Origin: Marchantia polymorpha subsp. ruderalis | Lineage: Eukaryota > Streptophyta > Marchantiopsida > Marchantiales > Marchantiaceae | DNA: 64,000 nucleotides | NCBI GenBank assembly: GCA_037833965.1 | Contig: AP031352.1 | Span: forward strand, 7,420,501-7,484,500 | Direction: 5' to 3' | Part shown: piece by piece, positions 1 through 14,351 of the stretch | Position numbering within the stretch: position 1 is the first letter of the stretch | Layout: the number at the start of each line of letters is the position of its first letter | The notes under the pieces: model-generated | Told to the model about the DNA's origin: nothing | Databases searched by the model: none | What the model saw: the letters and a program-made list of their open reading frames with translations, nothing else | Made by a program: the position numbers and the translations under genes

Positions 1-3000
1 TGATATTTAAAAAAGTCACGCATTTTACAGCGAAGCACCCACAAAATGTCCATCTTGTGGTGAAATTTCAATGTGATTACTGTTGTAAAAAAATTATTGA
101 CTGTATAACAGCAGTTTCATGATTTAGAGCTGACTGGGGCAACATCAATTGGAGGCTAATTCAGTGATTTCAATTTTCTGATTGCAAAAAGTAATAGTCA
201 CAAAACAACCATTGATTGGAATTTGCAGACCAAATCATTCACTATTTACCAACATTATGCAAGAGTTGAGTAGCTCTTGGGTTCCCTTTTTCATCACAAT
301 ATACCTTTCTCACTAAATTCAAGTTTCTTCTTTGACTCTAGCTAAAATTCCTTAACAATATACATTTTGCTATACCATGGGAGAATCATATTCAATTGCT
401 GCTGCCTGTTGAGTGTGCCGACATCCTAGGAACTCTCTACTTCTTTATTTATTTCCCTTCTTACAGGAACAGTTCCCCAGAGTTAATCAAAGGATAACAA
501 CTAATTTTACCTGAAATAGTCTCGGATGCTCTGCTTTTTCTTAAAATAAATTTGTCAATGTTTTTCTTTTAAAAAAATTAATTTGCTCGCACTTCAACAA
601 TGGTTTAAGTCATCTTTGCACGGGTTGAAGAGTATTTCCATGTCATTTGCTAGCCACTTGGCATTTTCCTCCCTGTGTCAGACTTCACTATAAAATCTGT
701 ATAAAAATGGCACATCTCGATTGCCGAAGAAGGCCATGACCTGTTGATTCCGTAGCCAAACTAGGTGCGCAGCAACCTGGCCGTTCCGCTATCGACGGAG
801 CGCTCATCAGCCCTCCTGGCTTCTGGGATTCGATGTACGTGTACGAGATCTGAAGAGGAGTATATATGTCCCGTATTGTAATGTCTTACAGTAATGATTG
901 ACTTAGATTCAGTCAAGTTGACCGCGTCGATAGTCAAAGTTCCCTGCGAGAAAGACCTTCACCGCTAAGTCCGTCCGCACGCACGTCCATCCTGCACGAA
1001 CGTTTGCCATTCTCCAGTTAGCGTCTTGTGCGTAGGTGCGACATGCCTTGGGGCCTATCTGCCTCGACAAGTACAAAGAAAAAAAAGAAAAAATTTGCCA
1101 GTGCCGGTGCCAGTGCCCACGTCCTTGACAACATAACGCAAACTCTGCTACAACTTGGCCGAATAGAATCTTCAGTGCCTGACGGCGCCCCTCTGACATT
1201 CGCTCGGCCAGGCTAGCGAGAGCATGAAGGTTTTGATTGGGTGCCACAAATCTCTGTAATTGTCATGACAGTTGGTCGAAAGCAAGTCAAATTTTTGGTG
1301 AGCACGAAAATCGATCATATTCTCTTTTTGCATGTTGCTCATTTGCTCCGCAGCGTCGATGCGGATTCCGGTGGCCTGCAGTGCAGAGTAAGTTCGAATT
1401 TGAATGGCCACTGACAGTCAGTAACTTTCCAACCTTGCTACGGAAGAGGAATCTCCGATTAACCTTATTCTATTGCCCAGGTATTCTTACGGCACGGCAT
1501 ATACTAGGCCGAGTACATGCAACCCAACGTGATATGCCATGCTTGTAGCGTACTGTACCTTCGGGTAGATTGAAGGAGTCAATGAACCTTTGATGTAAAG
1601 CGAGTGCAGACTCCCAGTCTTAGATTCAGATACGACCACATTCGCTGGCTGTGAGCTCCAAGTGAGTGAGCCAAAGATTGTTTGATGCGTAAGTAGGACA
1701 TTTGTAAGAGAGTTCAAGAAATGACATGAGGGGACTTGGACTGAATTTGAGAACAAACGCGACTACATGCGCTAAGTCAAACTCTTCGCGCTTCGGCTAC
1801 CGGTCTGGCCATTCACACGTGACCGACTTATTGGCAGCGACATAATCTTGTGTATTTTCAAGTGAACTCACATCTTCAAACTTCTATCAGACTTAAAAGA
1901 AGAGCTTCTAGTCAACAAAAGAATCCCACCTTATTCTGAGAATGCGGTGGGATTTTATGGTCCAAAATTTGAGAAATTTCTGCCATTAGTCTCTGAAGTA
2001 ATATAGGAGTCTAGCACAAGTGGAACTCAAGTTATCGACTCTCCTTGCAACACATTCTTTTGCACGAATAGATATATACTGTGTTGTGATCGCGACTCTA
2101 ATAGAGAAGAGAAGAGTATCCAGAACAGAAAAACCATCTTGACAGTCGGCGACCATACCTTGAGACAGATCGCATGCCTATCAGGAGTGACGAATGCTCA
2201 AGTACGAATTATTTGAAGAAACGAGAGAAGCTTTTCATTCCTTCAGAACTCAGTATCTGAAGAAAAGCATGCTCGAATCTTGTAATTGTCGTTACATCTG
2301 ATATCTTGAGAAAATAATGCTGGAGACTGCCAATTTCCCAACAATATGTAGCATTTTCACGTAGTTCAGGCGGAAAGAAAGTCAAAATATTTTTAGGGTG
2401 GTTCATATCTTATCTAAGACAAGATAGAAGGAAATTTCCAAAAGTTTTCCTAAAAGCACTCAGTCGAGAATTATTTTCCAATTGCCAACTGATTAAAACA
2501 GATGTGAATCTTTTCACTGGAACACAATAATTTTCGATTCAAATTCGATCATTGTATTTGCTAGTTAAATAAAGGTCAGACTGTTTTACCGCAAGTATCT
2601 CCTTCCGAAATTCTCATGTCATGACGGACAGACAGATCGTTTCTGTACTTAAACGAGCGCCGGGATGGGGTAGATACTGAACTAATTTGCACTGTTTCTA
2701 TTACAAAATATCTTAAGTTGCTTGTAGCTCTAGGAATATAATATAAAAGTGAAAGATGAATTGCAGTACTTTAGCAAACGATTCAGGATTCACTATTTCT
2801 TCATAGAGGTAAGTAGGGCGAATTGTGACATTGCTCCATTACGTAACACTGCTGGTCAGCAGACAAACTTTCATACGTGAAGATCCCTACCGTGAGGATG
2901 GCTAGCGCAGGGTTAGAAAGCGGAAATTTATCTCATTGTATATCTGGGCATGTAGGGTAACAAGCTGAAAGACCAAAGAAAACGTGTCCTATTTCGATCA

Positions 3001-5400
3001 CGGTGACGGCCATGACTTGACTCTTGGACATGGCGAAAAATCGGCGCATTTGTTTTCCACGAATGATCTGCGGTAACTTCGTCTGAAGAATCTTCAGCTC
3101 CAAGTAATCCACCTTCCAACTTTTCTGCAAATTCTCACTGTCCCGATTTCCTAGATCCGCCTTTGGATGAACTGACATTTGTAAAGTTTGGATTCTCCTT
3201 CTTTAGTTGTACTAATAGCATTAGCAGTTTTCCTTCAAGTTTGCTTGTCTTCAACTCGAAGCTACAATCGAATTTAAAATAGGTTCAGCAAAGTGTGAAA
3301 TTCTGTATGTATTAGAAAAGTGTTACTTTCTTCGCAAATTCGCACCTCATAGCTTAATGAGCCTCAAGTGTAGCTTAGTCCTATCCTTGTGCATTTTTCA
3401 CATCAAAACATGTATATCCACAGAGAATTTTGGATCGTCGATGCACATCAATCATTGTAATTACATGAAAAGTTATTCGAGATTCCTTTATTTGGTACAG
3501 CTAAGCTTTCAGGGACAAACTTATGACTTCAGAACCTCAAAAAACACTGTTCGGCTGGATCAAAAGCATTATTCTACCAGTCCACAGTAACCCGAAGCGA
3601 AGGCAGCTTACACCACATTTGGGCAGTCAGGAACCCAGAGGACTTCTTGGAGCATACTACCACTTGAGTATGTTTGCACTTTTGGCATGACATAGCGGGA
3701 ATCAGGGAATTGTAGTCAATGATGTCTTATTGCTTGGAAATGATTGCAGTCCTGCCCAATAGGAGTTTTCTATTCTCAGTATTCTGAGAAAAATATTAAC
3801 CTTTGCTTTTCAAAACAGATTCGGGATGGAACTCTGCTCTGCTCAGTCTTCACCACCTCAGCTTACTATCGTCAGCGAAGAACATTGATCAAACTGGATA
3901 TACTATTGTGGCCTCTGATCTGACCTAAAAGGCTTGACCAGTCCTTTGCAGTCGGGACACTGGAGATATTTGAAACTCTTGGGTGCATACCTTCATGCGT
4001 GCATCTTAGATATTTGAGAACTGGTCACCTCGTGATCATAATCTCTTGAAAGCTGCAGTTGCCTCATTCCGGTGATATTCTGAGGTACGCATGGTACAGG
4101 GGGTCAACTTTGAGAATCCTGAAAGTGCAAGCTTCAGGAATTGGGGTGGCAAGTGGGTAGCCGTCGTCACCTACAGCCAGAATTCAATTTCGCTCTTTTG
4201 TTTGCTTCTTGTCCGCTTATGTACTTCGCTTAAACTACCCACAATGACCTCATAGTGAGACACTCAGATTTCCACAGGAGTTAAAGCCACTTTGGCTACA
4301 TCGTCTCCACGACCTAAGTTGGTAGCCTTGATGAGTCGCTTCTTCACCAACCCTTCTGCTCCGAGAGCTATCACCCTTTAGGCTGGTCCAGTGCACAACT
4401 GATCATACGAGGTAATCACCACAGAATTGGACGACATGCACAGATGAACACCCGGATGGGGTTTCATTTGTTCCTGTAGTAGTTTTATCGCATTTGCTCA
4501 TATGCTTGAACATCGAGGGAAGAAATTTTTTATCTGTATCCGAAAAGGTTCTTTTTAACTTCAGATTTGAATCTTCATGGTGGTCATGATACTGTACACA
4601 TTTTCGATACTATAACTAGGGTCACACATGTCGAGCTTTTAACATGAGATTTCAAACTGTGGAACTTGGAACATATCTCAAAGAAGCAAATCGTCTGCGT
4701 TCGATCAAGATTTCTAAAAAACTTAGCGAATAGTCTAGACATTAGTGCACAGAACAGCACAGTACATTACCATGGAGATTGAAAGGATAGGAATTGGACT
4801 TTGTATTCAAATATGGTTCGAACCTTACATTTCATATCTCAATGTCTCAAGTTTCGATGGACCATAATGTATCATCGAGCATATGAAAGCCTTGAAATCA
4901 GTGCTCACAACAATTTTGGGGAAATTTGAATCGTGGGTAAAGATTATGAATCGATTTCAGTCCATAGTCCAGCCTCTCAGTTCTATGAGACAGAATGCTG
5001 AGATCACATATCCACAGATGGATAATCCTGCCATCCGGTCAGCTTTCCAAGGTTGCAAATTATCTGTTTGAAGTTTGTGACAGTCATGGGCGTGAGAAAA
5101 CACGTCTAGAAGAATCAGGTCCCCGGTTACACCAACTCGGGGATGTGAGTTATTTATAGCATTTCACATTCTAGAAAAACCTGAAGTGTATGACTAACCA
5201 TTTACCTATGCTTCTGACAAAAACTCGACTGCATGGCGTAAATCAAAGAACTCCATGGATCCTACATCTTCCCCGTGATAAGATGCGATTCTGATGTCAT
5301 CCATCACGTAGCAGATTAATTCATTCGCGATTGTACGCGTATGTGCAAAATAGCTAAGGCTCAACTACATGCGTGTAGAACCCAGATAGATCTACTCTAG
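1..5400. other. No recognisable gene; mixed-composition DNA
   Basis: Open stretches are all under about 115 codons, overlap each other on both strands, and resemble no family I know. One stretch near 4105-4190 (+) reads with a protein-like flavour (VNFENPES then FRNWGGKWVAVV) but has no supporting exon on either side that I could find. No tRNA, rRNA, LTR or inverted-repeat element was recognised. It could be intergenic sequence, long introns or decayed genes. Confidence 0.4.
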
Positions 5401-5925
5401 AATGGACACGGATCTATTCTACTTCAATTGACACCTGCCTGATCAAACAAAGTTCGTATGAACATCAGAACATTCAGAGATTCATATGCATTGCAAACTC
5501 GCCAAACTCGTAAAGAAAGTCCAAAATTTATGAGAGTCGAGGGTCAAGCTGCAGCGTTGCAGCAGATAATCTCAACTTGCTCTCTAATTTATGTCAACAC
5601 GTCCTCCTTTTGGCTGCCAAAGCAGAGAAGCAAAGCTATCTTACTTGCAATCGTCATCAAGAATTCCGGATGCCCAAGAGCAAGAGGATCTAAATGTGCG
5701 CAAGTTTCAGCGATAGCAACCGGGTGACAATGAGTTCAAGCGAGCACTGAACTTTTATGTCATGGCAGCAAAAGGAGGAAACATTGATATAAACAAGGAT
5801 CAAGTTGAGAACATCTATAGGTGGCATTGACCGGAGAATGTACCGCCAGCTCCGAAGCACGCAAATTGCACGTAGGCACGCAGTAGATCGTCGTCGTTGC
5901 ACGCTAGCTAGCGGTCAAATTTGGA

Positions 5926-5942
5926 TGATGATGATGATGATC
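5926..5942 (+). repeat. Short GAT trinucleotide repeat
   Basis: About five consecutive GAT units followed by a purine-rich stretch. In one frame it would encode a short acidic run (D6 then LEDEEDTS), but that frame is open for only about 30 codons, so coding status is unsupported. Confidence 0.6.
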
Positions 5943-7313
5943 TTGAAGACGAAGAAGACACGTCTACGCTGACGAATTGGCAAAATCTCGGACGTAGGAC
6001 AAGTGTAGAGCAAACCTGACGTGAACGTCCGTCATCAGAGATCTGGAAGCCCAAACCTTTGCAGCTTCGCACAAGGACACGAATTCAAGAGGCCATGACA
6101 GGATAATTCACTACTCAGAAATCCTAGAAATAAAAGCAAGGCTTTGTAGGAAGGAGCTCGCTTGCTCCCTTCCGAGAATCACGATCGTCACTTGCAGCAG
6201 CGGCTAGAGGACAGAGGCTGCATCGACATCACGCATCCATGGTCATGCGATTCTCAGGAGAGCAGCAGCATCCTGAGCCCTGAGCCCTGAGCCCGAGCCG
6301 GCACTGACACATCATACTCATACTCATACATAGCACGAGAGGGACGTCCTACTCGGTATAGGAGGAGTTGATGATGATCATGATCATGGTCAACAACATC
6401 ATGGTCTATCCGAAAGATCCGAAACACACTGCCATGAAGGAGTGCGAAAGCCATAATTTGAATACTGCAAGGTGGTCCTAATCTTTATATACGAAGCGCA
6501 GGATCGATGTGTATGAGCGCCATAAGCTGAGCTGTTCCGTCGCTTGCCGTCGTCTGTCTCGCTCACAGTGTGCGATTGCACTGTTTTGTTCCATTGACGT
6601 GAATGCATGGACCGCATGGATCCCACACGTGGATTCTCCACATCCGTGATTCAATTCGACAAACTCCCGGCCCGGAATGGATCCGTTGGTGTTCTCAGTT
6701 CCTGTGCAATCAGCAGCTGGCTCGTCCATGGATGGATCCGTCACATGTATTCTGATGATATTCGAACAGAATACAGCAACGCAGCGGAGTAGCCGCTACA
6801 CGAAGGAGCTGAGCCGAGCCGAGCCGATCACAGCAGAGACTAGCCCTAGATCCACGTAGGTCAACGTGTATATTCTAGAGAGACGGGATGAATGAAGTCA
6901 ACCTTGGGTTGTAGTTTTCCGCCTGTCCAAAAAGGGCACCCTGTTGGCCCAGAAAGGAAGATGATCTGCGGTAACCAGCAACCGCAAGTCTCCAGCTCAG
7001 TGTGCGGGCAACGAGCTGGGTCAACTCAGAACAGTGGCCGCTTCCACACTCCATCCATGCATTGTCCTTCGCAAGGATCCTTCACGTTTATTCTGGACCA
7101 ATGCATCTTGTTTTCTTCCCCGCTAAGGTAGGACCTCGGCGCCACCATGCAGTCCTCTGCCAGCTGCCCTTAACCGTCTGTTCCGAGGGCGAGCCCGGCG
7201 CTCTGTTCCATCCCTTGGAACTATTCTCCCCCAGGTGGGTGGATCTCAGTGCCGCACCACGTCAACTCCTTGTTCTCCATGGCCGCGCTCGCTCCTTCTT
7301 CGGTCCGGTCTCG

Positions 7314-7329
7314 GCCCATATATATGGGC
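7314..7329. promoter_or_regulatory. 16-bp palindrome containing a TATA-like core
   Basis: GCCCATATATATGGGC is a perfect self-complementary 16-mer. It lies about 80 bp before a long CT-rich tract of the kind often seen in plant 5' leaders. It could act as a TATA box with TGGGC-like flanks for a plus-strand transcript. No coding exon downstream was recognised, so promoter function is an inference. Confidence 0.3.
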
Positions 7330-7408
7330 ACGTTGTGAACACTTTTGCCCCACACGTATCCTGGCTTTCCTTTTTGCCCCCCAGGTTCCTTCCCTTCCTC
7401 CTTCGAGT

Positions 7409-7473
7409 GACTCACTCACTCACTCACTCCTTCCTTCCTTCCTTCCTTCCCTTCCCTTCCCTTCCCTTCCCTT
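7409..7473 (+). repeat. Compound (ACTC)n-(CTTC)n-(CCTTC)n microsatellite
   Basis: Tandem ACTC units run into CTTC units and then CCCTT-type units, all pyrimidine-rich on the plus strand. The surrounding 7.1-7.6 kb is GC-richer than its flanks and pyrimidine-biased. Open frames across it code only low-complexity Ser/Leu/Pro sequence, so they are not taken as genes. Confidence 0.85.
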
Positions 7474-8427
7474 ACATTCTCTCCTCCGAGTCTTCTCACG
7501 CGTGTTCCTTTGTTGCTTTGTACGCCTCTTACTCCTCTACTAACTCCCTCGCTCACTCACATACTTGCCCTCGTGCTGGCCTTGTTCAATGTCTCATCGT
7601 TTGACCCTGCCGAGTCTGTATCGGGGTACTGCTCAACGCGAGCATTGTCAAGCACAGGCTGGCTTCATGCGGTTTTCCTCTCAGCTGCTCTGAGGAGGCG
7701 AAGAAGATCGAGTGCTCTTGACTATCAAACCCCCACGTTCTGTGATGGTGGACTGGAAGACGAAGCTCTGGGCGTTCGAATTTAGTCAAGTTGAAGCTGA
7801 GTGACCGACAGAGCTGGATGTAGAACCCACGCTGGGCTTTCTGGTCCCTTCTGCCATTCCCTGATTGTCGGCTTCCCACTGCTGCTGAATTGCTCATTAG
7901 AATTTGCCCTCAGGAATCCTGGAGAGATCCTCTATCTGATGCTGCCAAACCATGCCGCTGCCGCATAAACTCCTTCAAGTACTCGTCATTATGGACCTGC
8001 CAGTGTTGTTCTTCTTTTTCTTAGCTTATCACAGTCAGAGATAGACCTGGCGCCAAATGTGATGCTCCGACAATCTCAATAGTTACAGCAGTTCCTTCGA
8101 TGGCATGATTATTTTGAAGGCCCAAACTTGAATGCATTCACACGATGGCGACTATATAATGCAGGGCCGTGGACAGCAGAGGCAGCATATCGCTCGTTAC
8201 ATGCCCTCCGGAGAATCCAGGCTGGCCTTTATAGTCTCTTACCCCAGCTAATCATGAGATGGATTAACACTTTACCTCAACGATCAACATTAGAGAACAT
8301 ACACTCACACTAAGGTTCCTCTCAGAGTTTGTTTGAGTCTAGGAGATTTTCCATTGCTGTTCCAAAGGACAAGACATTCATCCAGCGAGGGCGGATGAGG
8401 GACAAAGTGAAGAAAGTAACTCAAGAA

Positions 8428-8946
8428 ACTGGAATATATAATGAGTAGATAGTGCAGTTTTTTCATGAAAAATAATTCAGATTTGGATCATTATGTCTTT
8501 AAGGTCGATAGTAGATTCCGATCCGATAGTATTTTTCATCTTATATATTTTTTTATAAAATATACTTTATACAATTAAATATAATTCAAACATGTAACCA
8601 AAAATTATTATTCTATACTTTCTAAAATTTATTCAGGTGTATTTTCACCATATAGGCACGTGTATATTAGAATGCATAATGTGGGGAAATAAAGTTTTCT
8701 TCAAACTCTTACGAAAAGATTGTAGTCACTTTTAAAACCGAACGTCAAGTCAAACTACGTGCATGGAATTTTTTGTCATCAATGTTTGCATGATAGAATC
8801 TTATTTTGAATCGTATAATAGATTAGAATTTTATTAGATGAAGAATATTGTCGGATCGGAATATATTTTTTACTTTAAAAAAGTCAAATTTTAATTCTCG
8901 AATTATTCAAACAATTAACTGCACTTTTTATTCATTATATTTCAGT
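8428..8946. mobile_element. MITE/foldback-type element with long terminal inverted repeats
   Basis: The left arm begins ACTGGAATATATAATGAGTA. The right arm, read on the other strand, begins ACTGAAATATAATGAATA. The match continues inward through the shared blocks GTGCAGTT, AATAATTC and ATTCCGATCCGA followed by TTCATCT. Each arm is roughly 150-170 bp, imperfect and very AT-rich, around a centre of about 190 bp. There is no coding capacity, so it would be a non-autonomous DNA transposon (MITE or foldback). A target-site duplication is not clear, so the exact ends are uncertain by several bases. Confidence 0.65.
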
Positions 8947-9699
8947 ATATTGTTATACGTCATGATTTAATATAGATGGAAAATTCTGTAGAATTCGTTA
9001 TCCATGTCAGGAGTATCTACCATATTGAAACATTCTCCTCATCACTATTATTGGAGAGACGACAAAATCAAGTACACGTGAATGTAACTTTTCGCTGTCG
9101 TTGCTTTTTATCTCTCGCAACACAATCCTTTCAGCCGTCACAGCACAAAAGCTTTTTCCAATACTCGCAGGTTACTATATTGAAAGCTAATGAGTAGGAA
9201 GTATCGAACGTGGATTGTGTTTTTAGTATGTCTGCACGTAACTGTAAAAGCACGAGATAGATCTTTATGTTTCATATTAAACTATTTGAATTCTAGTTTG
9301 CACCTTTGAATATATATATACAAGAATATTTTACATTATACGATTTAGAGATTTCCTAACGTTCTCTGATTTTGCTCCACGTCATAGGATTGAGATTCCC
9401 GTCCCATATGACTAGGAAAATAGGTATTCTTATGGATAATTTCAATATACTTGTAACTTTGAATCCGATGCAGTTCATACTTTTCATACAAAATATCAAC
9501 TGCATCGAACTTTTATTTAACAAAAAAAATTTATAAGTAGACAAACTTAAGTCAATCAATCTTCTTCTCAAAAATTACAGCACTCTAAATTTAGAGTTAA
9601 TAAAAAGCTCAAACTTTCATGAATTAAATCAATATAACATTCGAAATATGTACACTGATTTTTATTTTTGAGTTTTCTTACATCCACAGAAGATTAAAA

Positions 9700-12600
9700 A
9701 AAAGTTGATGGTACTTTTTCCATCATTATTATAGAAACACAAAATAACCATCTAACTTGACATCAGATGGAAATGTATCTCCACTGACGTTCCATGGAAG
9801 AAATGTAAAACCACGGGCGTGAAATGTTATGCACACTCCAGCAGGGAGTTCATGTCTTGCAGCAGAGTGCTAGGTACTCCGTCACTTTGTGTGGAGAGTA
9901 GGCGTAACCTGGTTCTGACAAGTGAACAAACACTTATCTGGATTCGTGAAGCGCACTCAAAGTGACTGTGAAAATGATGACTGGCAAAGGTTATGGAGAA
10001 TTCATAATTCACTTTCGGTCGACAGTGCGGCAAATAAAAGCCCAGAGAAAAAGACACACATAGTTAGGAGAAAGTATCTTCCAACTTTTGATTCAAAAGG
10101 TGCAGCAGTGACATCGCCCGCAGGCCACTTGGGGCAAACTGACAAGGGCTTTAAAAATATCTGGAAGCTTCACGATCTGCTTTGAGGTAGTTGATAACCT
10201 TGTACCTGGAAAGTATAACATATTTTACAGTTTGATCTGTTTGCAGTTTAGGATATGTATGCACTACTTTCGTGACCATGACCATGTGCAGATGGCTAGA
10301 AAACGCGTGAATGAGGTGGCTGTACGCATTGGCATTGACGTCACCACCTATCTACTGCATGTCGGCTCTAAATGTTGACGCGGATGATCCACCTTAGTCT
10401 GCTAGTTGGCTGCAACTACCCGCCCCAAAAGTATTCGGGCTGTTCATGAGATTTACATTTTCTGATCATTTAGCTTGGTGCCTCCACCTATTTACTTTCC
10501 ATCAAGCTGCTAGGTGTCTCTTAATTTCTCTTGTCCTCAATTGATTGCTAGGTGTCGCCATTAAATCCCTTGTCTCCGAGGTGTTATATTACCTGTCTCC
10601 TGTCTAAAATGCCTCTGGCGATGTTGAGTCGAACAAGCTTCTCGGATGGCTCCAGACTGTTTCGAAATCTTTGCTGTGACAATCGCTAAGTTTTCTTTTC
10701 AACAGATCTGTGCCTCCGAATTCCTGCTCCGAATTCCGTCGAGAGTTCAGGTCATGGGTTCAGCTCGTTCAGTTCAGGTCATGGATTTTCTGCCAAGCCA
10801 ATCTAATTATACTGTTCAGTCCGTGTGGAAAACTTCTCCACTTTCCACTTGACGACGACGTTGTGCTAGACTTAATATTGATTCCGCTTCCTGGAATGAT
10901 TTTGCTGTTTATTGTGTGCCCACAGATTTATGACCAGTCAATAACAGTATGGCGTCATTCCCGGTAACCTCTCATGCCGAAAGGTGGAGTACTTGGCTCA
11001 GTGTTCCATCACGAAGATTTTTGGAGCTTGTTCGTTCGATTCATTTCGTTTCCAATTGCAAGCTTCAATTATCCCCACAGTGAATGTCATGTCATTGTAA
11101 CAGCGTCATGCTCTCCTCGCAACCATTGATTGGAAACTGCTTCTTATCTGCATGACATTTGCTTACGCTGTCAAATGGCTGACCTAGTGCATTCATGTGT
11201 CCCATAAGTTCCCAGTATTAATTATTTACAATATGGCCCAGTCAACGAGCTCCGATTTTCTTTGTTGATCTGACTAGTCTCCTCCTTATCGACAAAGTGT
11301 TGCAAGCCTGGTAGTCAGTCAATGTTACTCTCTATAACATTGAATTTATGTCCTTGACTGCTTTTACCATTCTGCTGATCCATATTATGAATCATTTTAG
11401 CCACTGAGATTTCTCGCAGGATATGTAAAGTGCATTTGAGCAGAATCTGGAGCTGCTTACACGAAGGTCACATATACTTCTTTCAGGTGTATCCAAAATG
11501 AAAGTCAGTGAGACTTGCGGTCCTCTCAGCATTCCAGCAACTGAAAACTTTGACCCAGTTTTCCACAGGACTTGCGTGATGGAATTAAATGTGTTGGACA
11601 AAAACAACCGCTAATTTAGAGAATTGTAAAACATTGTCTTTAACAGTTGCTGTTATAAGATGGTGAGTCTTCACATGAATTCTGATGGTACTTCCATGCC
11701 ATATTATGAGGATCGTACTGATGAAGCTTTATATTCCATGGATGGGTAAAATTATCAGATGTGTCATCATATTGATAAAATAATTCTAGTCAACTGTCGG
11801 AATTGATTGTGTTCCAATCAGTTTCGGTCTACAGGTATCAATCTCACATGTGAAACAACCTTCTTCAACTGGAGCTGGTAGGAATCTGACATCCAAGACT
11901 ATTCCATCATGTAGGATATACAATGTCCTTAAAACTGCAACCTGAAAGTGACCTTCGACCATAATTTTGTCAGAACAGTTTGTTGCATTTGGTTACATTG
12001 ATGTACGAACATCCGAAAGCATCCAAGTCTGAGGAAGATAAATTCCTTCTGTCTGTTCTTCGTCGACAGAAAACTTGGCGGTCAGAAGATGAAAGATGAG
12101 GTCTGCTTGAAGTAGATACAGTGGCAGGGTTTGACCACAGAAGAAGGTGGTAGCTAATGGACTAAATATAAATTCATCAGAAGTTGATCGGAGATAACAG
12201 AGAACAACGAACATGTAAGAGAGGGCAAGGATGCTCAAGTTTCTAACTCTACGTTATGTTGGTCAAGCTACATAAATGTTAAAACCTTGTTTGACACACT
12301 TGGGACTGGAAATGTAAGCGAACTAAATATGACCGTAACAGAACTAAATATGACTAAAAACACACTCCACATACTTAAGTCAGGAGAAGATTCTCAATGA
12401 TTTGCAACTTCTAATATTCAAATATTCGGCTTGTCAGTTTTCAACATCTTTGCTTGGTAACAAATCCATGCTTGGCTTTCTATCAAAACAATGAGTCATC
12501 TTGATTATTATCTATATCAGTGTATAAAGTCAAGGCTTTGGTTCATATTTTATGACACAAATCTACTTGATACTGGCAGCCACGAAAAATATTCTAATGG

Positions 12601-13000
12601 GATCCCTACTGACAGACCCACGTGCAGAAGCGCAGATGCAGAGGCCGATCGGATCATAAATTACCTGAGCAGTTATTGATCTATATTTTGATTGCTTCAC
12701 CTGCATCAAATGGAAAAAAAGATAGATTTCGAAAGCAGAGTAAAAGTTTGTACTTACATCTACTCCACGTTTTAGATGTGCAAAGTATTCTTACAATTCT
12801 AGTTCAGTGACGGCAAGTTAGAAGCCGTTGTTTGTTGTATGTGTTGTTGAAACAATTCACAAAGATAATGTTATGCGCACTCAGGGTATTGGTAAGAGGC
12901 AATTTCGTTTCTTCTAGTAAAACTACAATTGCTTTGGCGGACCCGACGTCACCTGTTCGTAAAAACGGGCAATGACTTTTGTATTTCAGATTTCTTCAAG
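9700..13000. other. No recognisable gene; mixed-composition DNA
   Basis: The longest open stretches are 60-87 codons on both strands with no family resemblance. The stretch at 9922-10185 (+) has a moderately protein-like composition but no recognised domain. A short direct repeat, GAACTAAATATGAC, occurs twice around 12318-12355. Nothing else was seen. Confidence 0.4.
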
Positions 13001-14351
13001 GTTTGCTATCTCATCATGGTCAATTCGAACAACTATTTTGTAAATACTGAATAAAATCCCCACTAATCCAAGTTAATCAAATTTGTGAAACCATGATCAT
13101 AATACCATAGAAAACATTATATATTCCTACTCTCGGCTTAAGTTCAATGTCCCGATATGCAAACAAGTAAAAAAGTTTGTTTATGTCAGTTGGAAATTTG
13201 TAGATGATGACATGAATGTGAGATGAGTGCAAGTTACATCATAGATGTATGACCAACGAAAGTATTTGACATAAAGAATTTAAAATAAATGCACCAACGA
13301 TGAAAGTGTTTCACTTCAAATTATGTCACAACATCCAAAGAAGTAATTGATCAAACAAATGGCACAACATCAGTTTAACAATCACTTTCTAGTAACTCTA
13401 GAATAATCTTAGTGTTATTTTTTATTAATGATTATCTATGTATAAACACAGATTTTCTTATGACAACGTAAGCATTTGCAAATATTAATCAAAGACAGTG
13501 CAACTAGTGTGGTACTTTCAATCATTATAAAATTAACCATGCTTGAATTGTGTGTTTGAATGTGTTATAAAGATAAAGTTTTGGGAGTTGAGTCAGGTCT
13601 ATCGTTAACTTAGATTGGCTCAACCATATTTAGTTAGGTTGGTGAGACTAATATTATGTAAGAGAGCTCAGAGAAACTATACGTGACACTTGTTAGTGTT
13701 CCCAAGTAAAGCGTAATGTGTTTTGTGGACATAGACCACACTGGTGAATCAAGTATGTCTGCTGTGCCTGTGCATTTTTGTGTTGACTATGTGTGAGTGT
13801 CTTTTTAAATATTTGTTCAAGTTTTCTTGTGGTGAATAACCTTGACAGGTAGTTGATTGCATTGCAACCGTCATAAATGAAGAATATTCTATATTTTTAT
13901 ATCTGAATAACAAATGAGACGTTTATATATGTAATATTTCAAATTACAATGACGAGATAAGGTATTTGACATTTAGTTTTTGATATATTTCCTTGACGCT
14001 TAAACATGGAAATTTACACAATATACGCTCCAAATGGTGTGATGGCAACGTGAAGCTTTTATAAGGTTTATTTTAAAAGAGATAAGCCGATTTTGACGAA
14101 GGGAAGTTTAAGAAATCATTTGTAAAAAGTTGTGGAGGTTGTAATTGATTGTTTAAATTGACAATTCTAGAGGGGAGTTTTAGGCGGGAAAAATATCAGA
14201 TCATTCAAGCAAAGTCCTTGGAATTCAAAATGAACGTGACACAATGAAATCTTTTACAAAAATGCATGCAAGTAACCAGGCACGATAAATGACTTTATGT
14301 ACATAGAAGAATTTGTGTCTCGTATGAGGAATGTTGGACAAGAGATTGGTC

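Noticed and set aside
5741-5820. 80-nt candidate exon (RALNFYVMAAKGGNIDINKD) flanked by AG and GT
   Set aside because: Protein-like, but too short and without convincing neighbouring exons in frame; such stretches are expected by chance in this much sequence.
7002-7604. 200-codon plus-strand reading frame
   Set aside because: It spans a compound microsatellite and encodes mostly Leu/Ser/Pro/Phe low-complexity sequence with Ser-Leu-Thr-His repeats; no domain. Better explained as leader-like pyrimidine-rich DNA.
13560-13880. Possible copia-type LTR in plus orientation
   Set aside because: The texture suggests a U3-R-U5 region, but no partner LTR, primer site or purine tract was found, so it is not called.
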